DNA from: Dyadobacter fermentans
GTDB taxonomy: Bacteria > Bacteroidota > Bacteroidia > Cytophagales > Spirosomataceae
Assembly (NCBI RefSeq): GCF_019924045.1
Contig: NZ_JAHXBN010000008.1
Coordinates: 62,001-126,000, forward strand
Direction: 5' to 3'
DNA: 64,000 nucleotides
Each line of letters begins with the position of its first letter. Within the stretch, counting starts at the first letter, position 1. Positions 16,173 to 26,400 of the stretch are shown here, piece by piece. A model generated the notes under the pieces. The model made no database searches, had not been told where the DNA came from, and saw only the letters and a list, made by a program, of their open reading frames with translations. The translations under genes were made by a program, and so were the position numbers.

Positions 16173-16793
16173 TTAGGCGCCTACGATTACTTTGGCGTAA
16201 CGAATGACCTTGTCGTTCAGATAATATCCTTTTTCAATTTCATCGATCACCTTGCCTTTCAGGTCTTCCGACGGTGCGGGGAACTGCGCGATGGATTCGT
16301 GGATTTCAGCGTCGAAGTCGGTGCCTTTGGATTCCATGGCTTTCAGGCCTTTGGATTCGAGGGCTTTATAAAGTTTGTTGTAAATCAGGTCTACACCTTC
16401 TTTCAATGCTTCGGTATCGGTAGAAGAATCAAAAGAAACCTTGGCGCGTTCGAAATCGTCGACAATCGGAAGGATGAGCTTTACCATGTCGGCACTTGCT
16501 CCGGAGATCATTTCCAGCTTTTCCTTGGCTGTGCGGCGGCGGAAGTTCTCAAAATCTGCGTAAAGGCGCAGGTATTTGTCTTTCAGCTCGGCGATTTCAG
16601 CTTTTGCAGCGGTCAGCGGGTCAGCAGCAGGCGCTTCTCCCGTAATCTCCTGGCCTGCATTATCTAACGGCACATTGTTAGAAATTTCGGAATTTTCTTC
16701 GTTTACCAGATTGTCAGTTTCCAATGAAGCTTTATCCTCGTTCATTTCGTAATTTTTGTCTTGATCTATGTTGAATTCTGTATTTTCCGGCAT
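16173..16793 (-). CDS. grpE: Nucleotide exchange factor GrpE
   Basis: The 206-residue protein has a long acidic, disordered N-terminus (about 1-60), a helical coiled-coil stalk (AEIAELKDKYLRLYADFENFRRR, about 67-90) and a C-terminal beta domain with the conserved ending VIRYAKVIVG. It promotes ADP release from DnaK. It heads a grpE-dnaJ operon. Upstream, TAATTTAG occurs twice on the minus strand, close to but not matching the -7 consensus, so I do not call a promoter. It is divergent from queG with a 113-base gap. Confidence 0.97.
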   Translation of the reverse strand: MPENTEFNIDQDKNYEMNEDKASLETDNLVNEENSEISNNVPLDNAGQEITGEAPAADPLTAAKAEIAELKDKYLRLYADFENFRRRTAKEKLEMISGASADMVKLILPIVDDFERAKVSFDSSTDTEALKEGVDLIYNKLYKALESKGLKAMESKGTDFDAEIHESIAQFPAPSEDLKGKVIDEIEKGYYLNDKVIRYAKVIVGA

Positions 16794-16893
16794 AATTCTT
16801 CGCGGTTACGTGACTTTTGCAACAGCCATTCTTCTCCTAAATTACTTTGCCAGGGCTAAATTACTGACAAGATGGCATTTTACAATCAATTTG

Positions 16894-16901
16894 TAACTTT
16901 G
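16894..16901 (+). promoter_or_regulatory. -7 promoter box adjacent to the queG start codon
   Basis: TAACTTTG matches TAnnTTTG exactly and ends five bases before the queG ATG at 16907. No clear TTG -33 element sits at the usual distance. The position predicts a leaderless queG transcript. Confidence 0.5.
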
Positions 16902-16906
16902 CAATT

Positions 16907-17854
16907 ATGACGGCAGCAGATATCGTAAGGCAGGAGCGAAGCAGATTTATCAAGGCGAAAGCGCTTGAAAACGGCTTTGATTTTTGTGGTATCTCAAAGG
17001 CGGAGTTCCTCGAAAGCGAAGCCCCGCGCCTCGAAAAATGGCTTTCGCTCAACCATCACGGCGCCATGGCCTATATGGCGAACCACTTCGATAAACGCCT
17101 CGATCCCACCAAACTGGTAGAGGGCGCGAAGAGTGTCATCTCCGTGTTATTAAATTATTACCCCGAGGAACGCCTCCCGGAAGGCGACGACGACCTCAAA
17201 CTTTCCAAGTACGCCTACGGTACCGACTACCATTATTTATTGAAAGAAAAGCTGGGTGCATTACTGGCTGCTATCCAGGAAGAAGTAGGGGAAGTGAACG
17301 GCCGTATTTTCGTCGATTCGGCGCCGGTAATGGACAAGGTTTGGGCTGCGAAAAGCGGGCTGGGATGGATCGGCAAGCATTCCAATCTGCTCAATCGCGA
17401 AATGGGCAGTTTTTTCTTCATAGGGGAGATCATTTGCGACCTCGACCTCGCACCCGATAACGCCACCGGCGATTACTGCGGCACCTGCACCAAATGTATC
17501 GACGCCTGCCCGACGGACGCCATTACCGGCCCGTTTGTAGTGGACGGCAGCAAATGCATCAGTTACTATACCATTGAGTTAAAGGATGCGATACCGGAAG
17601 AAGTGCGGGGGAAATTCAATAACTGGATATTCGGCTGCGATGTTTGCCAGGACGTTTGCCCGTGGAACCGCTTCGCTCGTCCGCACACGACCCCGCAATT
17701 CAATTTACCGCAGGAGCTCGCCGGTTTTTCAAATGGCGACTGGCAGGAGATTACGGAAGAAATATTTCGCGAAATATTCCGCCGATCACCCGTAAAAAGA
17801 GCCAAATACGCCGGTTTAAAGCGAAATATCGAATTTGTCATATCCGATGGATAA
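16907..17854 (+). CDS. queG: Epoxyqueuosine reductase QueG
   Basis: The 315-residue cytosolic enzyme catalyses the last step of queuosine formation, reducing epoxyqueuosine to queuosine in the wobble position of GUN tRNAs, using cobalamin and two [4Fe-4S] clusters. The first cluster motif is [12 protein letters not shown] (around 190) and the second [10 protein letters not shown] (around 245), together matching the ferredoxin-like pair of QueG. The N-terminal DUF1730 region ([19 protein letters not shown]) is also present. The C-terminal HEAT-like domain of longer homologs is absent, which is common in Bacteroidota. The -7 box directly before the ATG supports this start. Confidence 0.96.
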   Translation: MTAADIVRQERSRFIKAKALENGFDFCGISKAEFLESEAPRLEKWLSLNHHGAMAYMANHFDKRLDPTKLVEGAKSVISVLLNYYPEERLPEGDDDLKLSKYAYGTDYHYLLKEKLGALLAAIQEEVGEVNGRIFVDSAPVMDKVWAAKSGLGWIGKHSNLLNREMGSFFFIGEIICDLDLAPDNATGDYCGTCTKCIDACPTDAITGPFVVDGSKCISYYTIELKDAIPEEVRGKFNNWIFGCDVCQDVCPWNRFARPHTTPQFNLPQELAGFSNGDWQEITEEIFREIFRRSPVKRAKYAGLKRNIEFVISDG

Positions 17855-17880
17855 AAAGCACAATTGTATCTGAAACATCT

Positions 17881-17888
17881 TATATTTG
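17881..17888 (+). promoter_or_regulatory. -7 promoter box for the DUF1761 gene
   Basis: TATATTTG matches the -7 consensus and lies 44 bases before the ATG at 17933. The only nearby TTG (17864-17866) is just 14 bases upstream, so the -33 part is poor. Confidence 0.4.
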
Positions 17889-17932
17889 GGCCGGGGAGTT
17901 CCTTTCGATGACTGAATAAAACACTCAATACA

Positions 17933-18346
17933 ATGAGAAAACAATCTGTCAATCTTTGGGCCGTGCTAGTATGCGTAGTGATAGGTCAGATAGTACCAGC
18001 GTTGTGGTACAGCACATTTTCAGAACAATGGATGGCTTTGAATGGCTTCACTATGGAGCAGATTAAGTCAGCCACCAGCCCGATCCCTTATCTTGCCAGT
18101 ATTGTCTCCACTTCGTTCATGGCCTACACCATGGCCTGGGTATTCACCAAAGTCCCCGTCAAATCCCTCGTCATGGGTTTCCTCATCGGATTGCTGTTCG
18201 GTATCGTCTTCGTTTTGTTCGAGACGATCGTCAAAGACATGTTTTCGATGCGCGCACTGGCGCTCTCGCTGATCAACGGCGGTGTGAGCGTGATCGTGTA
18301 CGCACTCACGGGCGCTATCCTTGGCGCGTGGCGGAAATACGAGTAG
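17933..18346 (+). CDS. DUF1761 family membrane protein
   Basis: The 137-residue protein has four predicted membrane helices (about 7-28, 50-70, 77-97 and 108-130). The first helix is followed by PALWYSTFSEQW, the pattern I associate with DUF1761, a family of small bacterial membrane proteins without known function. Length and topology fit. It has its own -7-like promoter box and stands alone between queG and the SusC gene. Confidence 0.75.
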   Translation: MRKQSVNLWAVLVCVVIGQIVPALWYSTFSEQWMALNGFTMEQIKSATSPIPYLASIVSTSFMAYTMAWVFTKVPVKSLVMGFLIGLLFGIVFVLFETIVKDMFSMRALALSLINGGVSVIVYALTGAILGAWRKYE

Positions 18347-18715
18347 CCGTCTTATCCTCTATCTTGCTTTTATACTAGTTAGCGACTGATGTTATCATCG
18401 GTGTGTAGTACTTTTTTGTCGTCGCAATTCTCTTTTTCGTCGACAAGTGATTGGGTTTTCAACATTATCTGCGAAAAAATAAAAATGCCGAATACGCAAT
18501 TGTGTTTCGAGCACGCAGCCAAATCTTATGCCGTTAGATAATTGTGTTTTAGACAAATAATATTTCAAAATTGTGGAAAATATGCATTTTATATGCTTTT
18601 AAAAGCCGTTTATCCGAAATATTAGTTTAGTGCAATTAAAAATGATAGAATAAGTTGCTTATTTGTGTGAATAGATTTAAATTTCTTCGAATTCCAAAAT
18701 AAACCCAACTTACCT
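18347..18715. other. Long AT-rich non-coding leader before the first SusC gene
   Basis: These 369 bases hold no supported gene. Near the SusC end there is a perfect 12-base palindrome GCTTTTAAAAGC (18595-18606). A direct repeat of CTTTTTxGTCGTCG / CTTTTTCGTCG lies around 18410-18450. No exact TAnnTTTG box was found, so the SusC promoter is not identified. Confidence 0.5.
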
Positions 18716-21700
18716 ATGCGCAAAACTTTACAGTTCGTGCTGCTGACATTTCTGTCGGTAGTACTATTAGTTAACACATCGCACGCCCAAGACCGACAGG
18801 TCACCGGGAAGGTGAACGATGAGAATGGCGTCGGTCTCCCCGGGGCCAATGTCCTGGTCAAAGGAACCACGAGGGGGACAAATACGGATGCAGACGGAAA
18901 TTTCAGTTTGAATATCACTGGAGCAGTGACACTCATTATTTCTTCCGTGGGCTACACGTCCAAGGAAGTGGCGGTATCGGAGAGTATGACGAATGTCACG
19001 GTGTCTATGGACGCTGATGTCCGTAATCTCGGAGAAGTAGTAGTTACCGCGCTCGGTATCACCAAGGAGCAGAAAACGCTCAGCTACGCTACCCAGATGA
19101 TCAATACCGATAACTTCTCGAAAGCGCGGGAATTGAATGTGGCTAATTCCCTGTCCGGTCGTGTGGCGGGGTTGGACATTGTGCGGTCGTCGTCCGGTGT
19201 GGGTGGTTCAAGCCGGGTTGTGTTACGCGGTGACCGCTCTATTACCGGTAACAACCAGGCATTGATTGTCGTAGACGGGGTGCCGATCGATAATTCCAAT
19301 TTCAGCCCCACGACTGCCAATGGTGGCCGCGACGCGAGTGACGGGCTTTCGAGCATTAACCCCGACGACATCGAGTCTATCAACGTATTGAGAGGTGCGT
19401 CTGCGACGGCGCTGTACGGTAGCCGCGCGGCAAACGGGGCATTGTTGATCACCACTAAGAAAGGTGCGGTGAGAAAAGGAATCGGTGTGAACATCAACAG
19501 CACCTTCCAGGTCGAGAAGGCCATGGAAATGCAGAATTTTCAAAACGTATACGGACAGGGTGTAGAAGGCAAGTTCTTTCCGAACAGCGAATTTAGCTGG
19601 GGGCCTAAAATGGATGGTCAGCAAGTAGCAGCCTGGGGGCCGGATCCTGCGAACAAAGGCAAAACTTACGCGTATTCCCCGAATCCCAATTCTTACAAGG
19701 ATTTCTACTCGACGGGTACTTCACTGGCCAATTCGGTTTCGTTGACGGCGGGTAACGAAAAGGTACAAACCTACTTCTCCTACACCAACACGCATGCGAA
19801 GGGCGTTGTGTCAAACAACAAATTGGATCGCCATAACTTCAACCTGCGCCTTTCCAGCCAGGTTACCAGCAAGCTGAGCTTCGACGGAAAAATCACTTAC
19901 CTGAACGAAAACATCGAAAACAGGCAGCAAACCGGTGAGGCATTTGCCAACCTGCAACGCCATATCCTGCGTTTGCCAAGAAGCATTTCCCTGGAACAGG
20001 CTCAGGATTATGAGTATGTGGACCCATCGTCGGGTAAATTGCTGCAAAACTACTGGAACCCCGGTTCAAACGGCGGCCAGAACCCATACTGGATCAAAAA
20101 CCGGGTGTTGGCGGACGATACGCGTGACCGTATTTACGGATTTACACAGTTGAGTTACAAATTCATGCCATGGCTGACTGTGATGGGCCGTGCAGGATAT
20201 GATAAGTACATTGATAAGTTTGAAGGTAAATGGTATACCAATACTTATACTATTGCCGATTTCGGGGACTATCAAACCAACTGGCGCGACAACAGCGAGC
20301 TGAACCTGGACTTGTTTGCTTTGATTAATAAGCAAATCGGAGAAGATTTTAAAATTGATGCGACAATAGGTGGTAACGTGCTGAAACGCGATTATCTCAA
20401 CCACCAGACATTGAACAATGGTCTGAACCGTGATAACCTGTTTGTAACAACCAATGCAAGAAACTCTGTTACCAACCGCACGGTAACGCAAACGCGTAAA
20501 CAAGGCGTTTTCGCGCAGGCGGACTTTATCTGGAAAGATGCATTGACGATTTCGGCATCGGCACGTAATGACTGGTCGTCTACATTGCCAAAGGCTAACC
20601 AGTCGTATTTCTTCCCTTCGGTGGGCGCATCAGGGGTGCTTACCAGCCTGTTCAATATGCCGCAGGCGATTTCCTTCATGAAAATCCGGGGTAGCATTGC
20701 ACAAACCGGTAACGACGCGTCGCCTTATCTGCTGGCGCAGACCTACTCCTACATCGCGGGTGGAGCGAACGGGTACATTATCCGCGACGACACGAAGCCG
20801 TTCCCCGATCTGAAACCTGAGCTGACCAATGCGCAGGAAATTGGTTTGGAAGCGAAATTCCTGCAAAACCGTATCGGATTTGACCTGACATTATATAACA
20901 GTAATTCCAAAAATCAGCTATTCAGGGTTGCTATTCCGCCGGCCTCCGGATGGAGCTTTCAATACATTAATGCCGGAAACGTACGCAACAAGGGCATTGA
21001 GCTGACACTGAACCTGGTTCCGGTGAAGACGGCAGATTTTACGTGGAACATCGACCTGAATTATGCAAGAAATATCAATAAGGTGATCGAGCTTACAGAG
21101 ACGTTGAAATCATACACGATTGCCAACGACTTCATGAACTTTGTGCGGGCAGAAGAGGGTAAATCGCTTGGTCAGATTTACAGCCGCGGTTATCAGAGAG
21201 ATGATCAGGGCCGTATCAAAGTGGGTACAAATGGTATCCCGCTCGTAACATCAGGTACAACTGTGCCGCTGGGAACTTCCCGGCCAACCTGGACCGGCGG
21301 TGTTACCAACCGGTTCTCCTATAAAGGTATTAACCTGAGCTTCCTGGTGAGCGGCCGGATAGGTGGTGTTGTGACCTCGTTTACCAACGCTGTCATTTAC
21401 GCGGATGGTGTTACCGAAGAAACCCTTGCCGGACGGGACGGAATGGTAGTGGATGGTGTACAGGCTGATGGTAGCAAAAATACCGTATCCACAACCGCCG
21501 AAGCTTACTGGAAATTCGTGGGTGGCCGGAACACGCCGATCGGTGAAGCATTTACTTACAGTGCTTCGAATATCAGGTTGCGCGAGTTGACGCTGGGTTA
21601 TAGCCTGCCGCAATCGGTGATTGGTAAATCGCCATTCCAGAATGTGTCGCTTTCGCTTGTGGGACGTAATCTATTCTTCATTATGAATAAGGCAAAAGGT

Positions 21701-21808
21701 TTTGATCCTGAGTTAGTTGCCGGGTCGGCGAACACAACTGTCGGTCTGGAATCGTTCTCCATGCCAACGACGCGTTCCCTGGGTTTGAATCTTAACTTGA
21801 CATTCTAA
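18716..21808 (+). CDS. SusC/RagA family TonB-linked outer membrane protein (module 1)
   Basis: The 1030-residue protein has a signal peptide (about 1-24), a carboxypeptidase-regulatory-like beta domain (VTGKVNDENGVGLPGANVLVKGTTRGTN region, 28-105), the TonB-contact stretch GEVVVTALG near 106-114, a plug domain (about 120-235, with a GVPIDNSNF and LRGASATALYGSRAANG pattern) and a C-terminal 22-strand barrel ending in LNLTF. It imports a ligand captured by its SusD partner, powered by TonB. The partner gene follows after 20 bases. The substrate is unknown; the module lacks glycoside hydrolases and regulators, unlike most polysaccharide loci. It is paralogous to the SusC at 27121. Confidence 0.95.
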   Translation: MRKTLQFVLLTFLSVVLLVNTSHAQDRQVTGKVNDENGVGLPGANVLVKGTTRGTNTDADGNFSLNITGAVTLIISSVGYTSKEVAVSESMTNVTVSMDADVRNLGEVVVTALGITKEQKTLSYATQMINTDNFSKARELNVANSLSGRVAGLDIVRSSSGVGGSSRVVLRGDRSITGNNQALIVVDGVPIDNSNFSPTTANGGRDASDGLSSINPDDIESINVLRGASATALYGSRAANGALLITTKKGAVRKGIGVNINSTFQVEKAMEMQNFQNVYGQGVEGKFFPNSEFSWGPKMDGQQVAAWGPDPANKGKTYAYSPNPNSYKDFYSTGTSLANSVSLTAGNEKVQTYFSYTNTHAKGVVSNNKLDRHNFNLRLSSQVTSKLSFDGKITYLNENIENRQQTGEAFANLQRHILRLPRSISLEQAQDYEYVDPSSGKLLQNYWNPGSNGGQNPYWIKNRVLADDTRDRIYGFTQLSYKFMPWLTVMGRAGYDKYIDKFEGKWYTNTYTIADFGDYQTNWRDNSELNLDLFALINKQIGEDFKIDATIGGNVLKRDYLNHQTLNNGLNRDNLFVTTNARNSVTNRTVTQTRKQGVFAQADFIWKDALTISASARNDWSSTLPKANQSYFFPSVGASGVLTSLFNMPQAISFMKIRGSIAQTGNDASPYLLAQTYSYIAGGANGYIIRDDTKPFPDLKPELTNAQEIGLEAKFLQNRIGFDLTLYNSNSKNQLFRVAIPPASGWSFQYINAGNVRNKGIELTLNLVPVKTADFTWNIDLNYARNINKVIELTETLKSYTIANDFMNFVRAEEGKSLGQIYSRGYQRDDQGRIKVGTNGIPLVTSGTTVPLGTSRPTWTGGVTNRFSYKGINLSFLVSGRIGGVVTSFTNAVIYADGVTEETLAGRDGMVVDGVQADGSKNTVSTTAEAYWKFVGGRNTPIGEAFTYSASNIRLRELTLGYSLPQSVIGKSPFQNVSLSLVGRNLFFIMNKAKGFDPELVAGSANTTVGLESFSMPTTRSLGLNLNLTF

Positions 21809-21828
21809 TTGCTAAAATTCTGATACAA

Positions 21829-23379
21829 ATGAAACGGAGATATAAAATACTATCGCTGGCTTTGATCACCGCACTGGCAGGAAGTACCTATTCCTGTACG
21901 GACAACTTCGATGAGATCAATACCAACAAAACGAAATTGACGGCCCTGGACGGTTCTGCGATCGGTAACGCCTTCGCAGCGGCCCAATACCGGTCGATCC
22001 AGGCAAGCTGGCAGACATTCCAGAGCTTGTTCGCCGACTTGCAAGGGCAATATTTCGCGAACATAGCGCAAAACTTCTCATCCGATCGTAACGTGATGGT
22101 GGGTAACTGGCTGAACGGCGCCTGGAATGGCTTCTATGGAACGGCCATCCCGCCATTGCTCGGCGTGTTGGAGAATACCAAACCCGGAGGACCGAACGAA
22201 AACGCGGCCATGTATGCGATCGCCAGTATCTGGAAAGTGTATATGTACCTTCCGCGGACCGACTACTGGGGACCGATCCCTTACAGTCAGGTGGGAAATG
22301 GGGAGGCTAGCGTAGAATACGACACGCAAGAAGCCATTTACAAGGATTTTGTCAAAACACTCGCTGCGTCGACGGCTTCGCTGCAAGCTTTCAAAGGCAC
22401 AAACGTATTTGGTACCAACGACCAGATCTACGGTGGAAGTGTTGATAAATGGATCCTCTTTGGCAACACCCTTCGCCTGCGAGTAGCTATGCGTATGTCG
22501 AAAGTAGAGCCGGCACTGGCTAAAACAGAAGCAGAAGCGGCTGTGGCAGGCGGCGTACTCTCGACCAATGCAGACGATGCATTTCTGAAAGTAACAGCCA
22601 ACTCGTTTAACCCGATGAACCAGGCTACCGCCTGGAACGAGTTCCGTATGAGCGCGGCCATGGAAAGTGTACTGAAAGGTTATGTCGATCCGCGTATCAG
22701 CAAATACTACGCGCCGGTACCGGGAACCGTAAGCAGTTTCAAAGGTCTGAGGAATGGATATACGCAGGGGGAATTAGGAGCTCCTGAAAACAATGCGAAT
22801 GCAACATCCAACGTAGCTGACCAATTTTTGCCGGCCGTTCAGGCGACCAACCCGTTCGCGATCATGTATGCTTCCGAGGCTTATTTCTTGCGGGCGGAAG
22901 GTGCGTTGAAAGGATGGAATATGGGTGGCGGTACTGCCAAGGAATATTATGAAAAAGGAATCGAGACGGCATTCAAGCAATGGGGTATTGCCGATGCGGC
23001 AGTGATTACTGCCTATACCAACGGCACCACTACGCCAATTGCATTGAATGATATGGTGAAAACGCCGGCGCTGTCGGATATCCCGGTTAAATTCTCTGCG
23101 GATCCAACCAAGCAATTGGAGCAGATTATCACGCAGAAATGGCTGGCCAACTATCCCAACGGCCATGAGGCTTGGGCTGAGTACCGTCGTACCGGTTATC
23201 CGAAACTTTATGCCCGTATCAATTCCGACAATCCGGATACTCCAAAGGATGCAGTGGTGAGAAGGACGCCATTCGTGATCGGCGAATTTCAGGCAAATGC
23301 GACGGCGGCGAATGCGGCCATCGGAAAACTCGGAGGCGAAGACAAGTCCAGCACCCGCCTGTGGTGGGATAAACCGTGA
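21829..23379 (+). CDS. SusD/RagB family nutrient-binding lipoprotein (module 1)
   Basis: The 516-residue lipoprotein has a signal ending STYSC (Cys23) followed by TDNFDEINTN, an acidic surface-export signal. Helical TPR-like repeats characteristic of SusD run through the protein, with DYWGPIPYSQ near 140 and the terminal RLWWDKP. These features match the SusD-like_2 group rather than the starch-type SusD. It caps the barrel of the SusC encoded just upstream and captures the ligand at the cell surface. A perfect hairpin terminator follows at 23416, ahead of the ASPIC/UnbV gene, so the third gene of the module may receive only read-through or its own transcription. Confidence 0.93.
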   Translation: MKRRYKILSLALITALAGSTYSCTDNFDEINTNKTKLTALDGSAIGNAFAAAQYRSIQASWQTFQSLFADLQGQYFANIAQNFSSDRNVMVGNWLNGAWNGFYGTAIPPLLGVLENTKPGGPNENAAMYAIASIWKVYMYLPRTDYWGPIPYSQVGNGEASVEYDTQEAIYKDFVKTLAASTASLQAFKGTNVFGTNDQIYGGSVDKWILFGNTLRLRVAMRMSKVEPALAKTEAEAAVAGGVLSTNADDAFLKVTANSFNPMNQATAWNEFRMSAAMESVLKGYVDPRISKYYAPVPGTVSSFKGLRNGYTQGELGAPENNANATSNVADQFLPAVQATNPFAIMYASEAYFLRAEGALKGWNMGGGTAKEYYEKGIETAFKQWGIADAAVITAYTNGTTTPIALNDMVKTPALSDIPVKFSADPTKQLEQIITQKWLANYPNGHEAWAEYRRTGYPKLYARINSDNPDTPKDAVVRRTPFVIGEFQANATAANAAIGKLGGEDKSSTRLWWDKP

Positions 23380-23415
23380 TCCGGAGTTTTTTGGATTAAA
23401 ATATCTTTATGAAAA

Positions 23416-23448
23416 GCAAAAAGGCAGACCCCGCGTCTGCCTTTTTGC
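23416..23448 (+). terminator. Intrinsic terminator after the module 1 SusD gene
   Basis: A perfect 14-bp stem GCAAAAAGGCAGAC / GTCTGCCTTTTTGC (23416-23429 and 23435-23448) with a five-base loop lies 36 bases after the SusD stop and 46 bases before the next start. It contains T-runs for both strands. Confidence 0.9.
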
Positions 23449-23494
23449 AATACTGTATTTCATATCTTTAGCAAAGCATTATCCCGTTCGATCC

Positions 23495-26400
23495 ATGCGA
23501 AAAATTCTACTGCTGTTAATCCTCATTTCGGGCTGTAAACAAGATAATACCCTATTTACTTTGCTCGATTCGGGCAAAACTGGTATCGATTTTAACAACT
23601 ATATCGATGAGGACGAAGAGAACAATGTGCTGCGATATGGCTATTTCTACAATGGTGGGGGCGTAGCGGCGGCGGACTTTAACAACGACGGGCTGATCGA
23701 TCTGTATTTCACCGGCAATATGGTGGCCAACAAACTGTACCTCAACCGGGGCGATATGGAATTCGAGGATGTTTCGGAGAAATCGGGAACGGGGCTGAAC
23801 GAGGGGTGGAAAACGGGCGTGTCGCTGGTGGATATCAACGACGACGGATGGGTGGATATTTTCGTGTGCCGCGCAGGCGCAGCCGACCCGCGCTTACGCA
23901 CCAAGCTGCTTTACGTGAACAATGGCAAAACCGCCGACGGTATCCCGACTTTTACTGAAAAAGCAGCCGAATACGGACTGAATGACGCTTCCTACACCAC
24001 ACAAGCTGTGTTTTTCGACTACGACCGCGACGGTGATACCGATTGTTTTTTGCTCAATCACTCATTGCAGGAATATGCCGGCTTCAGCAACTTGCTGGCC
24101 AACTACCGTCAGCAGCGTAATGAAGCCTACGGCAACAAGCTCCTGCGGAACGATGGCGGTCGTTTTACGAATGTTACCGATTCGGCAGGGATCGTTTCCA
24201 ATGTGCTGAGCTTTGGGTTAGGAGTAAATGTCAATGATTTCAACAATGACGGCTGGCAGGATCTCTACATCGCCAACGACTACAATGAGAACGACTATCT
24301 CTACCTGAATGAAAAGAACGGCAAGTTTAAAGAAGTAATCCGCGAGTCGATGGGGCACGTGTCGCTGTTCTCGATGGGTACCGATGCCGCCGACATTAAC
24401 AACGACGGCCTGATGGACGTCCTGACGCTGGATATGCTGCCGGCGAGCAATGAGCGCATTAAACTCACTTCGGGCGACGATAATTATGACAAATACCAGC
24501 AACTGCTCCGGGCAGGTTTTCATGATCAGAGTATGCGCAACATGTTGCAGCTCAACAACGGCGTAAACCAGAATGGCGTTCCGGTTTTCAGTGAAATAGG
24601 ACAGCTGGCAGGCGTTTCGAACACCGATTGGAGCTGGGCTGCATTAATGGCGGATTTCGACAATGATGGATGGAAGGATATTTTCATTTCAAACGGTTAT
24701 GCGCGGGATTATACCAACATGGAATTCCTCAAATACTCGGCCGATAGGCAGGTACAGAGCAATCAGGGGAGCAATGCGCCGAAACAAATGGAGATAATCG
24801 CCCAGATGCCCCCCATTAACGAGCCGGATTATATTTTTCAGAACCAGAAAAACCTTACGTTCGCGAAAAGGACCAAAGAGTGGGGATTTGAGAAAAATAA
24901 CCAGTCGAACGGGGCGATTTACGCAGACCTTGATAATGATGGTGACCTGGACCTTGTGACGAACAACGTCAGCCAAAAGGCGTTCATTTACCGTAACAAT
25001 GCCGGGCAATTGCAGGCGGGCAATGCCTCACTCCGCGTTAGGCTAGTCTCACCGAAATATGCCCACCTGGCGGGAGCGAAAGTAACGGTACACGGCGATT
25101 CCATCGTCCAAACGCAAAATTTCATTCCCGTGCGCGGGTTCCAGTCGGCACAATGGGACGCGCTGCACTTCGGCCTCGGCGGCAATTCGCGCATTGACTC
25201 GCTGAGCGTGACCTGGGCGGACGGCAGCCGGCAGGTATTGAAAGGCGTGAGCGGGAAAGAGATAACCCTTCGCTATGCGGATGCGCGCAAGGAAGCCGAT
25301 AGCCCGACGGCTCTGCCCGCATTGTGGGAGCCGACTACACTGATTGACTTCACGCATACGGAGGATGCACGCAACGATTTCCGTATCCAGACATTGCTGC
25401 CGACCATGCTCACCTACCAGGGGCCGCGTATGGCGCAGAAGGATATCAATGGCGACGGTGTCGACGACTTTTACATCGCCGGTGCGCGCGGTCAGGTGGG
25501 GGCTTTGTTTTTGAGCGGCAACGGCACCTTCCGCAAGTCCGCACAACCTGCATTTGAAGCCGATGCCGCATTCGAGGATGCCGATGCCGTATTTTTCGAT
25601 GCGGATGGTGACGGAGACCAGGATTTAATGGTGACCAGCGCCGGCTACGAGCTCAACGCCGGCGACCCGTTGCTGCTGCCGAGGTTATACCTGAATGAAA
25701 AAGGCGGCTTCACGAAGGCATCGTTTCCGGCTGTGGGAGCTAATGCGTCTTCGGTTGCTGTGGCCGATATTGATGCAGATGGAGACCTCGACGTTTTCCT
25801 TGGTTCCCGCGTTATGCCGGGCCGTTTTCCGGAGAGTACGGGAGGCGTACTGATGGTTAATAATGGTAAAGCCGGATTTTCAGATCAGACCGCTGAACTC
25901 GCCCCTGGGCTCAGACAGGCCGGAATGGTGACCGATGCGGTATTTGAAGACCTTGAAATAGACGGTTTTCCCGATCTCGTGCTGACAGCGGATTGGATGC
26001 CTGTGCGGATTTTTGCCAATAGTAAAGGGAAATTGACCGATGCGAACGAAAAGTGGGGAACTGCCCATTTACATGGCTGCTGGAATGTGATCCGGCCCGC
26101 TGATCTCGACGGCGATGGTGATACGGATTTCGTCGTGGGGAACATGGGTAGAAACTGGCAATGGAATAGCACTTCTCCTACCGGTCTGATGCTCTATGCG
26201 GCTGATTTTGATAATCTTAACAGGATTGTGCCGGTTGTTGCCGTGACCGAGAACGGCAAACAGTATCCTTATGCCAGCCGAGATGAACTGCTCGATCAGA
26301 TACCCTCATTAAAAAAGAAGTACACCGACTACGTCAGCTACTCCAAAGCGACATTGCCAGAGATGCTACCCGCCGAAAAGTTGAAGACCGCTAAGCAGTT

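Noticed and set aside
23297..23494. Extended N-terminus for the module 1 ASPIC/UnbV protein
   Set aside because: It would overlap the SusD gene and a terminator and would bury the lipoprotein signal that starts at 23495.
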